Shown here piece after piece: positions 50,383 through 59,809 of a stretch of DNA of 64,000 nt. Position numbers and translations under genes: made by a program. Below the pieces are notes generated by a model that had not been told where the DNA came from, did not search any database, and saw only the letters and a list, made by a program, of their open reading frames with translations. Source of the DNA: Streptomyces formicae (GTDB taxonomy: Bacteria > Actinomycetota > Actinomycetes > Streptomycetales > Streptomycetaceae); the NCBI RefSeq assembly GCF_022647665.1, contig NZ_CP071872.1, positions 5,518,001 through 5,582,000 on the forward strand, written 5' to 3'. Numbering within the stretch: position 1 is the stretch's first letter; every line of letters starts with the position of its first letter.

Positions 50383-52167
50383 TCAGTGTGCCGTGCGTCC
50401 AGGGCCGGCCGCGCCCGCCGCCGCGGGCCGCGCGTGCCTCCGCGGCTCGGGCGCGGACGCGGACGCGGTCTCCTCGTACGGCTCGGCGGACGCGGCCTTC
50501 TCGTACGGCTCGGCGGACGCGGCCTTCTCGTACGGCTCGTGCGCGCTCTGCCCGGGCAGCCGCGGTACCGCGGACGTCCGGTCGGCCGGCCGCTCCTCGG
50601 GCTCCTCCGGGCACGCTTCGGCGGACGGCGCCTGGCACTCCATCGCGCTCGGCAGCCGCAGCGCCGCCAGCGCCCCGGCCAGCAGCAGCCCCGCGCTGAC
50701 GAAGAGTGTGACGTGCAGGCCGTGCACGAACGAGGACCGTGCGGCGATCCGCAGTGCGTCCCCGGCCGGTCCGCCCAGCGCGTCCGCCACCTGGTACGCC
50801 TCGCCCAGCGAGTTGGTCGCGGCGGTGCGGGCGGGGCCGGGGACGCCGGACGCACCGGTCAGCCCGGGGGCGTACGCGGCGTTCATGACGCTGCCGAGGA
50901 GCGCGATGCCCATGCCGGCGCCCAGCTGGTACGAGGTCTCGCCGATCGCGGCAGCCCCGCCCGCCTGTGCGGCGGGGGCCTCGCTGAGCATCGACTCGTA
51001 CGCGGCGAAAAGCGTGGTCTGGAGCCCGAAGCCGAGCAGCACGAAGCCGGCGGTCAGCAGCAGCGGCCGGTCGTGGTGGCCCATGAACGTGAGCAGCAGC
51101 ACGGCGGCGGCGGTCGCGACGAAGCCCCAGCCGACCATCCGGCGGGGGCCGACGCGGCGCAGGGTGTACGAACCGGTGGCGCCCGCGGCCATCGCGGCGA
51201 AGGTGAGCGGCAGCAGCCGCAGACCGGTCTCCAGCGGGCTCAGCCCGAGGACGAGTTGGAGGTACTGGACGGCGATCAGCTCCAGGCCGACCAGCGCCAG
51301 CATGGCGAGCACGATGCAGCCGACCGAGGTGGAGAAGGTCGCCCTGGCGAACATCCGCATGTCGATGAGGGGATGCTCGCGGCGCCGCTGACGGCGCACG
51401 AAGAGGGTGAGGAGCACGGCCCCGACGAGCAGCGGCCCGATGGTGCGCGGCTCCAGCAGCCCGTGACCGACGCCGAGCCGCTTCACACCGAGCACCATGC
51501 CGAGGATGCCGGCTGCGGCCATCAGCGCGCCGGCGACGTCCCAGGGCCCGTCGCCGCTGCCCCTGGACTCGGGCAGCAGCCAGCGGCCTATGGGCAGTAT
51601 CAGGACCATCAGCGGGATGTTGACGAGGAAGACCGAGCCCCACCAGAAGTGCTGGACCAGGAAGCCGCCCAGCACCGGTCCGGTGGCGGCGCCGACGGCG
51701 GCGACCGCGGTCCAGATGCCGATGGCGGTGGCCCGCTCGCGCCGGTCGGGGAAGACCGCGCGGAGGATCGAGAGCGTCGCGGGCATGATCATCGCGCCGC
51801 CGACGCCGAGCAGGGCGCGGGCCGCGATGAGCACCTCGGGTTCGGAGGCGAGCGCCGCGACCGCGGAGGCCACGCCGAAAAGGGCGTAGCCGAGCAGCAG
51901 GACGCGGCGGCGGCCGATGCGGTCGCCGAGCGTGCCGAAGAGGATCAGCAGCGAGGCGCAGACCAGGGGGTACGCGTCGACGATCCAGAGGAGCTCGACG
52001 CCGCTGGGGCGCAGGTCCTCGGTGACGGCGGGGACGGCGACGTGGAGCACGGTCGCATCGAGCGCGACCAGCAGCAGACTGATGCAGAGGACGAGGAGGA
52101 CGACCCAGCGGTTGGCACCGCCGCCGACGGCACGCGCGCGTGCTGCGGCCATGGCCGTCCCGGTCAT
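50383..52167 (-). CDS. DHA2-family MFS multidrug exporter (14 TM)
   Basis: 594 residues from ATG 52167 (GGGAGG with 7-base spacing). Fourteen transmembrane segments are visible. Motif A is G-x-L-x-D-R-x-G-R-R (G-T-L-G-D-R-I-G-R-R-R), and the D1 motif near the start (L-D-A-T-V-L-H-V-A-V-P) fits EmrB/QacA drug:H+ antiporters. The cytoplasmic tail contains a 9-residue repeat E-P-Y-E-K-A-A-S-A (2.7 copies). Substrate unknown. A 9-bp imperfect inverted repeat (around 52324-52345) lies upstream and could be an operator; no TetR- or MarR-type regulator gene is adjacent. Confidence 0.85.
   Translation of the reverse strand: MTGTAMAAARARAVGGGANRWVVLLVLCISLLLVALDATVLHVAVPAVTEDLRPSGVELLWIVDAYPLVCASLLILFGTLGDRIGRRRVLLLGYALFGVASAVAALASEPEVLIAARALLGVGGAMIMPATLSILRAVFPDRRERATAIGIWTAVAAVGAATGPVLGGFLVQHFWWGSVFLVNIPLMVLILPIGRWLLPESRGSGDGPWDVAGALMAAAGILGMVLGVKRLGVGHGLLEPRTIGPLLVGAVLLTLFVRRQRRREHPLIDMRMFARATFSTSVGCIVLAMLALVGLELIAVQYLQLVLGLSPLETGLRLLPLTFAAMAAGATGSYTLRRVGPRRMVGWGFVATAAAVLLLTFMGHHDRPLLLTAGFVLLGFGLQTTLFAAYESMLSEAPAAQAGGAAAIGETSYQLGAGMGIALLGSVMNAAYAPGLTGASGVPGPARTAATNSLGEAYQVADALGGPAGDALRIAARSSFVHGLHVTLFVSAGLLLAGALAALRLPSAMECQAPSAEACPEEPEERPADRTSAVPRLPGQSAHEPYEKAASAEPYEKAASAEPYEETASASAPEPRRHARPAAAGAAGPGRTAH
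50471..50542. repeat. 27-bp in-frame tandem repeat in the MFS gene
   Basis: 2.7 copies of a 27-base unit at 50471-50497, 50498-50524 and 50525-50542 encode E-P-Y-E-K-A-A-S-A in the C-terminal tail. Confidence 0.85.
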
Positions 52168-52599
52168 ACACGTACCTCCCAGTACCGCGAACCTCGCGCT
52201 CGGTGGGCCGGCCGGGGGCGGGCCCGGCGGGGAACGGCCCGGCATCGACGGGCGAGTGATCAGTCAGCGTACGCGAGTCCCGACGGCCGGCGCGTGGCGC
52301 ACCTCTCACCTCGACGTGCCCGCGGGTGTGGCGTGTGCCACGCCCGGAGGGACACCGGGATCGTGCCCTGCGTGCGCCGAACGGCCCCCGAATTCCGGGA
52401 GCCAATCGCGTGAACTGCTTTCCTCGCGTACAAACACACTTACGCGGAAGGCCGCTCCGCAATAGGGCACAAGGTCACTTCCATTTCCGGAAGGCACCCG
52501 CGAAAAAATGTGCGGCTGAGACCCACCCCACATCACATCGTCATCACGAAGAGCCTGGATCGGCCTGGGCCGACACTCACTCGCTGTAACGTCGATTGG
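52168..52599. other. Divergent intergenic region, no gene supported
   Basis: 432 bases between the MFS exporter and the PAP2 gene. It contains the imperfect inverted repeat GGGTGTGGC-GTGT-GCCACGCCC near 52324-52345 (possible operator) and no supported coding frame. Confidence 0.4.
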
Positions 52600-53646
52600 G
52601 TGCGTACCGACATCTTTGCCCGTCTGGACCGGGAGCCGGAGCCGCCGAAGATAGAGATCCCGCGGATGAGCCGCACCCGTCTCGCCCTCTTCGGCGGGAC
52701 TTTGGCGTTCTACGCGGCCATCGTCGTCGCCGTGCTCATCTCGTCCTGGCTGGTGCTCCTCGACTGGAAGGTCATGCTTTTCCGGCCGTATCAGCAGTGG
52801 CCGGAGCTGCACGCGTTCCTCGACTACTACGTGGTGCTCGGCCAGCGCGGCCCCACCGCCGTGATGGTGGCGGCCTGGCTGGGCTGGCGCTCCTGGCGGC
52901 AGCACACGCTGCGGCCGCTGCTCGCGCTCGGCGCCGCGCTGCTGCTGCTGAACGCGACGGTGGGTTCCGTCAAGCTCGGCCTCGGGCGGCTCGGGCCGCA
53001 CTACGCGACGCAGATCGGCTCGCCCGAGCTCTTCGCCGGCGGCGATATATTTCCTTCCGGCCACACCGCCAACGCCGTCGTGACCTGGGGAATCCTGGCC
53101 TATCTGGCCACCACCCCGCGGGCCAGGCGCTATCTGTCGGCGCTCTCGGCCGTGGTCGCCCTCGGGGTGGGGCTGACCACCGTCTACATCGGTACGCACT
53201 GGCTGAGCGATGTGCTGCTGGGCTGGGCGGCGGGGCTGCTGGTCCTGCTGGCGCTGCCGTGGTGCGAGCCGCTGATCGGGCGCGCCGAGGCGTTCATCCT
53301 GTCGCTGCGCGATCAGCTGCGGGCGCGCAGTCTGCCGGTGCCGTCGCTGCCGGTCGCCTCGGGCGGGCCGCGGCCTGCCATATACCCGCAGCGGGTGCCA
53401 TCGGAGGACGACGAGCCGGCGCGCAGGCCGCTGGGCGCGGGTGCCGGAGCCGGCACGGGCGCGAGCGCGAGCGGAGGCGCGGCCAGGTCCACGGCGACCG
53501 CGCGGCTCACCCAGGCGCGCCCCCACGCGGTGACGCGAGCGGGGCACGGCGCGCACGCGGGCCACGGCGCGCACTCCACGCCCACCCCCGTCGCCCCGCC
53601 GGGAAGCCGCCGCCCGCCGCGTTCGCGGCCGGCCTCGGGCGGCTGA
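52600..53646 (+). CDS. PAP2-family membrane phosphatase
   Basis: 348 residues from GTG 52600. Six hydrophobic segments are present. The PAP2 motifs appear as P-S-G-H-T-A-N-A (C2) and G-T-H-W-L-S-D-V (C3). A K-x6-R-P-like C1 is weaker, with K-L-G-L-G-R-L-G near residue 125. Such enzymes dephosphorylate lipid phosphates or polyprenyl pyrophosphates. A long Ala/Gly/Pro-rich low-complexity C-terminal tail (about 255-348) follows the catalytic domain and has no recognisable domain. Confidence 0.8.
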   Translation: MRTDIFARLDREPEPPKIEIPRMSRTRLALFGGTLAFYAAIVVAVLISSWLVLLDWKVMLFRPYQQWPELHAFLDYYVVLGQRGPTAVMVAAWLGWRSWRQHTLRPLLALGAALLLLNATVGSVKLGLGRLGPHYATQIGSPELFAGGDIFPSGHTANAVVTWGILAYLATTPRARRYLSALSAVVALGVGLTTVYIGTHWLSDVLLGWAAGLLVLLALPWCEPLIGRAEAFILSLRDQLRARSLPVPSLPVASGGPRPAIYPQRVPSEDDEPARRPLGAGAGAGTGASASGGAARSTATARLTQARPHAVTRAGHGAHAGHGAHSTPTPVAPPGSRRPPRSRPASGG

Positions 53647-53700
53647 CGGCCGGCGGCCGGCGCTCTCCCTGGGAAGCCGACCGCCTCCACGTCGTACGGC

Positions 53701-53745
53701 GAAGGCCCCGGCCCCGCGGTTCACCACCGCGGGGCCGGGGCCTTC
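53701..53745. terminator. Bidirectional terminator between the PAP2 and I78 genes
   Basis: A 19-bp perfect stem (GAAGGCCCCGGCCCCGCGG, 53701-53719 with 53727-53745) and a 7-base loop; the flanking C/G extends it to 20 bp. Confidence 0.85.
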
Positions 53746-53791
53746 GCCCTGTCCGGTTCTGCGCGTCGTCCCGTTCTCCGAGGGCTCGCCT

Positions 53792-54007
53792 TCAGCCTTT
53801 CCAGCAGCGGACGACCGAGCCGTGGTCGACCTCGAAGTTCAGCCGGCCTTCCAGGTACTCCATGGTGATGATCGCGCCGGGCGGCACGGCTCTGACGGTG
53901 GTCCAGCCCCGGCTGCGGGCCAGCCGCTCCGCGTCGCCGGCGTCGAGGCCGACGTACGCGTCAGGGGCGTCGTCGGGCTGGGCGGAAGGGGTCGGTATCG
54001 GTGCCAT
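53792..54007 (-). CDS. Proteinase inhibitor I78 family protein
   Basis: 71 residues from ATG 54007 (upstream in-frame starts at 54088 have no support). The I78 pattern is clear in D-A-Y-V-G-L-D-A-G-D-A-E-R-L-A, V-R-A-V-P-P-G-A-I-I-T-M-E-Y and the closing R-L-N-F-E-V-D-H-G-S-V-V-R-C-W. No signal peptide. The family inhibits subtilisin- and chymotrypsin-like proteases; a target in this window cannot be named. Confidence 0.8.
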   Translation of the reverse strand: MAPIPTPSAQPDDAPDAYVGLDAGDAERLARSRGWTTVRAVPPGAIITMEYLEGRLNFEVDHGSVVRCWKG

Positions 54008-54468
54008 GATCCTCACCGTAAGCGGCTGCGGACGGTGATGGAAGTGGCGAGGGAAGTCCCGGAGTCCCCGGCGTATCTCAGCGGTCACACTTGTGTCACA
54101 GGATCACGACACGCGTTTGATGCCGATACGTTCATTCGCACAGAAAAACGGAACGGCCCGCACAGGAAATTCACGGACCTCCCTGAACTTCACCGCATCG
54201 CGCCTTCCTTGCCCCGGGAATTTCCCTGCCCGAAGCCTTTGGCCGACCTGTATGGAACCTGGAATTCAACATTGCGTCCAAGGTCCTTACGCAATCCCTA
54301 TTTGAGGACGAATCAGGCATCACCCGTACGCGTATCGCACCGTGTCCGGATCCGTGTCCGCGCCCTGTCGCATGGTGCCGGGTGCCTAGCATCATGGCTC
54401 CGGCCCACGACCGAACCAGTTACCGAACCAGTTACCGGGCCCGCAGCGCGGACCGCGAGGGGGCAGCG
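54008..54468. other. Intergenic region, lower in GC than its surroundings
   Basis: The stretch 54100-54310 has visibly lower GC than the neighbouring genes. A 12-bp direct repeat ACCGAACCAGTT occurs at 54410-54421 and 54422-54433, shortly before the ctaD ribosome site. A TAGCAT at 54387-54392 could be a -10 element. No gene or known riboswitch was recognised. Confidence 0.4.
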
Positions 54469-56181
54469 ATGGGGACGGACACCGCAGGGGCGACCGCCGC
54501 CGAGACGCCCCTACGGAAGCGGGGCAGGATCGTCGTGGACTGGCTCACGACCACCGATCACAAGAAGATCGGGCACCTCTATCTGATCACCTCGTTCGGC
54601 TTCTTCCTGGCGGCCGGACTGCTGGCGATGCTGATGCGGGCCGAGCTGGCCCGCCCCGGGCTCCAGCTGATGTCGAACCAGCAGTTCAACCAGGCGTTCA
54701 CGCTGCACGGCACGATCATGCTGCTGCTCTTCGCGACGCCGACCTTCGCCGGCTTCGCCAACGAGATCGTGCCGCTCCAGATCGGCGCGCCGGACGTCGC
54801 CTTCCCGCGGCTCAACATGTTCTCGTACTGGCTGTTCCTCTTCGGCGGGCTGATGGTGCTGGGTTCGCTCCTGGTGCCGACGGGCCCGGCCGCCTTCGGC
54901 TGGACCGCCTACGCCCCGCTCAACAGCCTGGAGCGGTCGCCCGGCGTCGGCATCGACCTGTGGATCATGGGGCTCGCCTTCTCCGGCTTCGGCACGATCC
55001 TCACGTCCGTGAACTTCCTGGCGACGATCATCGGGATGCGGGCGCCGGGCATGACCATGTTCCGGATGCCGATCTTCACCTGGAACGTCCTCTTCACCAC
55101 GATCCTGGTGCTCGCGGCGTTCCCGGTGCTGGCGGCGGCGCTGCTGGTGCTGGAGTCCGACCGCAGGTTCGGCTCGGTGGTGTTCCAGGCCGAGAACGGC
55201 GGTGCGCTGCTGTGGCAGCACCTCTTCTGGTTCTTCGGCCATCCCGAGGTCTACATCATCGCCCTGCCGTTCTTCGGCATCATCACGGAGATCATCCCGG
55301 TCTTCTCGCGGAAGCCGATCTTCGGTTACGTCACGCTCGTGGGCGCCACGATGGCCATCACCGGGCTCTCGGTGGTGGTGTGGGCGCACCACATGTTCGC
55401 CACGGGGGCGGTGCTGCTGCCCTTCTTCTCGCTGCTGTCGTTCCTGATCGCCGTGCCGACCGGGGTGAAGTTCTTCAACTGGAGCGGGACGATGCTCCGC
55501 GGGTCGCTGTCGTTCGAGACGCCGATGCTGTGGGCGGTCGGGTTCCTGGTGTCGTTCCTGCTCGGCGGGTTGACCGGCGTGATCATCGCCTCGCCGCCGA
55601 TGGACTTCCATGTGACCGACTCGTACTTCATCGTCGCCCACTTCCACTACACGGTCTTCGGCACGGTCGTCTTCGCGATGTTCGCGGGCTTCTACTTCTG
55701 GTGGCCCAAGTTCACCGGGAAGATGCTCGACGAGCGGCTCGGGAAGATCCACTTCTGGTCGCTCTTCATCGGCTTCCAGATCACCTTCCTGGTGCAGCAC
55801 TGGCTGGGGGCGGAGGGCATGCCCCGGCGGTACGCGGACTATCTGGCGGCCGACGGCTTCACGGTGCTCAACACGGTCTCCACCATCGGCGCGTTCCTGC
55901 TCGGCATCTCCACGCTGCCGTTCCTCTACAACATCTGGAAGACCGCGAAGTACGCGAAGAAGGTGGCGGTCGACGACCCGTGGGGGTTCGGCAGGTCGCT
56001 GGAGTGGGCGACCTCCTGCCCGCCGCCCCGGCACAACTTCACCGCCCTTCCGCGGATCCGCTCGGAGTCCCCCGCCTTCGATCTGCACCACCCCGGCTTC
56101 GCGGCGGCGGGCGAAGTCACTCCGCCCGGGCGGCGGGGCGTTCCCCGAGCGCCCGGGACAGCCGGTCCCGGAGCGTCCTGA
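54469..56181 (+). CDS. ctaD: Cytochrome c oxidase subunit I (aa3 type), stand-alone copy
   Basis: 570 residues from ATG 54469 (GAGGGGGC upstream). Haem a ligand H in F-T-L-H-G-T-I-M, the CuB His-Tyr pair in G-H-P-E-V-Y, the CuB His-His in W-A-H-H-M-F, and the haem a3/haem a histidines in H-F-H-Y-T-V-F-G are all present, as are twelve TM segments. It is an integral membrane terminal oxidase subunit. No ctaC, ctaE or ctaF is adjacent, so it is probably a second ctaD copy. The 3' end overlaps the convergent WYL gene by 65 bases, and the last 25 residues look unlike a normal CtaD tail. Confidence 0.9.
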   Translation: MGTDTAGATAAETPLRKRGRIVVDWLTTTDHKKIGHLYLITSFGFFLAAGLLAMLMRAELARPGLQLMSNQQFNQAFTLHGTIMLLLFATPTFAGFANEIVPLQIGAPDVAFPRLNMFSYWLFLFGGLMVLGSLLVPTGPAAFGWTAYAPLNSLERSPGVGIDLWIMGLAFSGFGTILTSVNFLATIIGMRAPGMTMFRMPIFTWNVLFTTILVLAAFPVLAAALLVLESDRRFGSVVFQAENGGALLWQHLFWFFGHPEVYIIALPFFGIITEIIPVFSRKPIFGYVTLVGATMAITGLSVVVWAHHMFATGAVLLPFFSLLSFLIAVPTGVKFFNWSGTMLRGSLSFETPMLWAVGFLVSFLLGGLTGVIIASPPMDFHVTDSYFIVAHFHYTVFGTVVFAMFAGFYFWWPKFTGKMLDERLGKIHFWSLFIGFQITFLVQHWLGAEGMPRRYADYLAADGFTVLNTVSTIGAFLLGISTLPFLYNIWKTAKYAKKVAVDDPWGFGRSLEWATSCPPPRHNFTALPRIRSESPAFDLHHPGFAAAGEVTPPGRRGVPRAPGTAGPGAS

Positions 56182-57100
56182 CGCGCTCGGTCAGCTCCGC
56201 CGGCTCGACGACCTCGAAGTCGACGCCGAGCAGCATCACGTGAATGACCATCACGTCGAGGCTTGGCGCGCCCGTCCGCAGCAGACAGCTCTCCGGGCCC
56301 TCGGGCTCCAGGACGCCCGCCGTCGGCGACACGGCCTCGGCCGCCCGCTCGGCCGGCACGTGCAGCCTGATCACCGCTTCCGTGGCGTACACGGCCGTCG
56401 ACACGCCCCTGGACACATAGGCGGCGAGGTCCTCGGCGGGCGGGGTCCGCGGGGCGAAGCGCGGGCCGTGCGGCGGCTTCGGCGTGATCCGGTCGACCCG
56501 GAACGTACGCCAGTCGGCACGGTCCAGGTCCCAGGCGACGAGGTACCAGCGGCGCTCGGTGCAGACGAGGCGGTGCGGCTCCACCATGCGCCGCGTCGCC
56601 GAACCGTGGTGGTCCTCGTACGCGAAGCGCAGCCGTTCGCTGTCCCGGCAGGCGTTCGCCAGCTCGGTCAGCACCGACGGATCGACCCGGCTGCGCGGTG
56701 CGTCGCGCAGCATCGGGACGGTGAAGGCGCTCAGCGCGCTCACCCGGCGGCGCAGCCGGTTCGGCAGCACCTGCTCCAGCTTGGCCAGGGCGCGTACGGA
56801 GGACTCGCCGATGCCCTCGATGCCGTTGCCCGCTGCGGTGCGCAGGCCGGCCGCGACGGCGACGGCCTCCTCGTCGTCGAGCAGCAGCGGCGGCAGGTCG
56901 GCCCCAGCCCCGAGCTGATAGCCGCCGCCTGTGCCGGGGCTGGCGTGCACGGGGTACCCGAGCTCGCGCAGCCGGTCCACGTCGCGCCGTACGGTGCGCG
57001 GGGTGACGCCGAGCCGCTCGGCGAGCGCGGCACCGGACCATTCGCGGTGGGCCTGCAGGAGCGAGAGCAGGCGCAGCAGTCGTGCGGAGGTCTCCAGCAT
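56117..57100 (-). CDS. HTH-type transcriptional regulator with WYL domain (YafY/DeoR-like)
   Basis: 327 residues from ATG 57100. The N-terminal winged helix is R-L-L-R-L-L-S-L-L-Q, W-S-G-A-A-L-A-E-R-L-G-V-T-P-R-T-V-R-R-D-V (about 20-40). The WYL domain has E-P-H-R-L-V-C-T-E-R-R-W-Y-L-V-A-W-D and a WCX-like C-terminus. WYL regulators bind ligands (often nucleic acids or metabolites) and control defence, DNA-damage or metabolic genes. Its target is unknown; convergent with ctaD. Confidence 0.85.
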   Translation of the reverse strand: MLETSARLLRLLSLLQAHREWSGAALAERLGVTPRTVRRDVDRLRELGYPVHASPGTGGGYQLGAGADLPPLLLDDEEAVAVAAGLRTAAGNGIEGIGESSVRALAKLEQVLPNRLRRRVSALSAFTVPMLRDAPRSRVDPSVLTELANACRDSERLRFAYEDHHGSATRRMVEPHRLVCTERRWYLVAWDLDRADWRTFRVDRITPKPPHGPRFAPRTPPAEDLAAYVSRGVSTAVYATEAVIRLHVPAERAAEAVSPTAGVLEPEGPESCLLRTGAPSLDVMVIHVMLLGVDFEVVEPAELTERVRTLRDRLSRALGERPAARAE

Positions 57101-57255
57101 GGCAGCGAGTCTGGCAGGACTTGCGGACAGCCCTCGTCCGCAAGTGCGGATGTCGGCTTGGGCGGTGTCCGGGAGGACGCAGTCAGGGGGCCGGCGTCCC
57201 GGAGGGGCCTGAGCCGGTGTCCGAGGGAGGCGTCCGCCTGGCGGCGTCTTGACGC

Positions 57256-58080
57256 TCAGGCCGGCGTCAGACGTACGCAGAGGTCGTTGCCGGCGGTGTA
57301 ACAGGGCGTCGCCCGGTAGTCCTCCGTCTCGTGGACCGGATACACGAAGACGGTGCTCCGGTCCCAGACGTCGTCGAGGATGCGGGAGACCCGCACCGGA
57401 TCCACCGCCTCGGCGGGACGCAGCCACAGGGTCCACAGCTGCGGCTGCCCGGCCGGGGCACCGGCGGACGCCTCGGCGAGTGCCGCGTAGGCGACGGTGA
57501 AGGCGAAGCCGGCGCCGTCCGCCGTCAGCGGCATCCGGTGGACCGTGTTCCCGAGCCGTGCCTCCGCCACCGCGCCCTCGCCGGGCCGCGCCCCGTACAG
57601 CACGCCCTCGACCGTGCAGGAGCCCTGCTCGAAGCCGAGGTCGCCCGCCTCGGCATGCGGCTCGCGCAGCCAGCAGCGCACGGCGAGCCGCCCGTCCGCC
57701 GTCGGGTAGGGCACGCGCACGGCGACGCGGCCGGCCGAGGGGACCCGGTCGATGAGCGCCCGCAGATCGCGGATGCCGGGCTCGACGGCGATACCGTCGT
57801 CGGTGTACGCGTCCCAGTGCCCCTCGGCCAGCACGACCGTGCTGGGCAGCGCCGCTCGCGAATGGTCCCCTCCGGCGGGGGTGAGCGGCAGCCGCACGGT
57901 GCCGGCGTCCTCCGGATCGCCCGCGCCAAAGGCACCGCCACCGTCACCGCCACCCTCGCGCCTGCGCAGCACGAGCACCGCGTCCGGCGCCGCGACCCCG
58001 GCTATGTCGAAGGTGATGCCGCCCGCGGAGTCGGCGATGCAGTCGGCACGCGGCGTCCGCCGCTCGGTCGGCACGATCAT
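57256..58080 (-). CDS. Conserved hypothetical protein coupled to a glycosyltransferase
   Basis: 274 residues, unrecognised. It has no signal peptide or membrane segment and is rich in beta-strand-like stretches (I-T-F-D-I-A-G-V, V-L-V-L-R-R, V-V-L-A-E-G-H-W-D-A-Y). W-T-L-W-L-R-P-A and F-V-Y-P-V-H-E-T are conserved-looking. It overlaps the GT4 stop by 4 bases (ATGA), so the two are coupled; it may modify or assist that transferase. Similar proteins are labelled simply 'transferase' in Streptomyces genomes, but I cannot verify an activity. Confidence 0.6.
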   Translation of the reverse strand: MIVPTERRTPRADCIADSAGGITFDIAGVAAPDAVLVLRRREGGGDGGGAFGAGDPEDAGTVRLPLTPAGGDHSRAALPSTVVLAEGHWDAYTDDGIAVEPGIRDLRALIDRVPSAGRVAVRVPYPTADGRLAVRCWLREPHAEAGDLGFEQGSCTVEGVLYGARPGEGAVAEARLGNTVHRMPLTADGAGFAFTVAYAALAEASAGAPAGQPQLWTLWLRPAEAVDPVRVSRILDDVWDRSTVFVYPVHETEDYRATPCYTAGNDLCVRLTPA

Positions 58081-59375
58081 GGCGTTCTGCCCTTCCGGAA
58101 CACATCGGCAGCCTTGTAGCGCAGCGCGTACGCCCCGTCCAGCGCCGCGCTGCGCGAGCGGTGCACCGCGTCCCGCCAGAGGCTGCGGGAGCGGCGGCCG
58201 GACCCATGGGCGGCCACCAGTTCGGCGAACAGCGCCTCATAGCGCTCGGCGATCCGCACGGGGTCGAAGCGCTCGGCGGCCCGGCGGGCCGCCTCGCCGG
58301 TGCGCCGCCGCAGCTCGTCGTCGTTGATGAGGGCGAGGAGCGCGTCGGCGACCGCGTCCTCGTCACCGACCGGCACCAGCCGCCCGTCGATCCCGTCCTC
58401 GATGATCTCGCCGGGCCCGTGCGGGCAGTCCGTGGAGACCACCGGCAGCCCGCAGCGCATCGCCTCGACGATCGTCATCCCGAACGACTCGAGGTTCGAA
58501 GTGACGGCGGCCAGCGAGCCCTTGACCCACTCCGGCTCCAGCGGGTGGGCCGCGCCCATGAGGTAGACGTGGTTGTGCAGCCCGCCCTGCTCGATCAGGG
58601 CGAGCAGCGCACCGCGCTCGTTGCCGGTCGCGTCGCCGGTGCCGTAGATCCGCAGCCGCCAGTCGGGGCGGGCGGCGACGACCTTCGAGAATGCCTTGAC
58701 CAGCAGGTCGTACCGCTTGACCTTGGTGAGCCGACCGGCCGCGATCACCCACTTGCTGCCGGGATCGGCGGGCGGGACGCTCGGCGCGGGCACGCTGTTC
58801 GGCACGGACTCGATCCGGACGCCGGGCAGCCTGAAGCGCGCCCGGTAGGACTCGGCGTCCGCCTCGGTGACGGTCGTGACCGCGTCCAGCAGCACGTACC
58901 GATAGCCGATCTCGCGGCGCAGCCGGTAGCCGTGGCTGTCCAGGGTGAGGTGCTCCTGGCCGACGCGGACCGGGCCGCGGGGCGTCTGGCGGGCGATGTG
59001 GACGTTCAGCCCGGGCCGGGTGCCGACGACGACGTCCGCCTCCAGGGACCTCAGATGCGCGGCGATCCGGGTGTCGGTGAGGCGGCTGTACTGCTTCCAG
59101 CGGCCGTCGCCGCGCGGGAACACCTTCGCGGGCAGCCGGTAGTCGGGGTCCGCGGTGTCGTTGGTGGGGCTGCCCTTGCGCAGGTCGACGAGATGGCGCA
59201 GGTCGACGCCCGCGGGAGCGCCCATCATGGGCTCCTCGCGGTGCCGGAAGACCGACACGATCTCGACGTCGTGCCGCTCGGCCAGGGCCTGGGCGAGGTT
59301 GAACGACGTACGGATCGTCCCACCGATTCCGTATGCATTGTGAAGCAGGAAAGAAATACGCATGCGCTTCCGCAT
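58077..59375 (-). CDS. Glycosyltransferase family 4 (GT-B fold)
   Basis: 432 residues from ATG 59375, with ATG 59363 (MRISFLLHNAYG) as a likely alternative. The N-terminal G-I-G-G-T-I-R-T (16-23) and Q-E-H-L-T-L-D-S-H segments are followed by the donor domain A-A-G-R-L-T-K-V-K-R-Y-D-L-L. The retaining E-x7-E motif is in E-S-F-G-M-T-I-V-E-A near 315, with D-C-P-H-G-P-G-E-I-I following. This is the TarE/TagE-like teichoic acid-type GT4 arrangement, but the acceptor is unknown. Not part of the polysaccharide locus at the start of the window. Confidence 0.85.
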   Translation of the reverse strand: MRKRMRISFLLHNAYGIGGTIRTSFNLAQALAERHDVEIVSVFRHREEPMMGAPAGVDLRHLVDLRKGSPTNDTADPDYRLPAKVFPRGDGRWKQYSRLTDTRIAAHLRSLEADVVVGTRPGLNVHIARQTPRGPVRVGQEHLTLDSHGYRLRREIGYRYVLLDAVTTVTEADAESYRARFRLPGVRIESVPNSVPAPSVPPADPGSKWVIAAGRLTKVKRYDLLVKAFSKVVAARPDWRLRIYGTGDATGNERGALLALIEQGGLHNHVYLMGAAHPLEPEWVKGSLAAVTSNLESFGMTIVEAMRCGLPVVSTDCPHGPGEIIEDGIDGRLVPVGDEDAVADALLALINDDELRRRTGEAARRAAERFDPVRIAERYEALFAELVAAHGSGRRSRSLWRDAVHRSRSAALDGAYALRYKAADVFRKGRTP

Positions 59376-59809
59376 CCCCCGGTTTTTTCATGGTCGTCAG
59401 GATTGGACTGTACTTGCCCGGTAGCGGAGGTATGCGAGTTGGGGAACGGTGCGGCGGTTCTGCGTGCTCTGTCGGCCATGGGAGCGCCGGCCGGCACCGG
59501 CCCGGCCAACAGGGCGCTGCAGCAGGTGCTTTGGGCCCGGACGCGACGGATCCAGGCGACCGGGCGGGCTTTTCCGGGGCCGTCGGCACAAGCACCCCTC
59601 GGGCGATGCGCCGCCGTGTCCGGTTGACGCGGCGGCGACGGGGTAGCCGGGCGGTGGCACTGAATGGCACATCGATCTGTCGACTTGGCGATCTGTCGCC
59701 TGCATTGCGCCTCCCGCGTGACCCCTGCCGCGGATCGCCCGTTGTGCTCGATATGAGCCGGGAGCCCCCGGCACACGCCCCCATAGCACCGAGCCCCGAG
59801 GAGCCACCC
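59376..59809. other. Divergent intergenic region, no gene supported
   Basis: 434 bases between the GT4 start and the hypothetical gene at 59810. It ends with GAGGAG, the ribosome site of the downstream gene. ATG 59753 is in the same frame as that gene but without a ribosome site. Nothing else was recognised. Confidence 0.4.

Noticed and set aside
54093..54305. Small 70-codon open frame upstream of ctaD
   Set aside because: No ribosome site, no coding-like third-position bias and no domain.
54511..56091. Minus-strand open frame opposite ctaD
   Set aside because: Arg/His/Glu-rich antisense shadow of a motif-complete ctaD.
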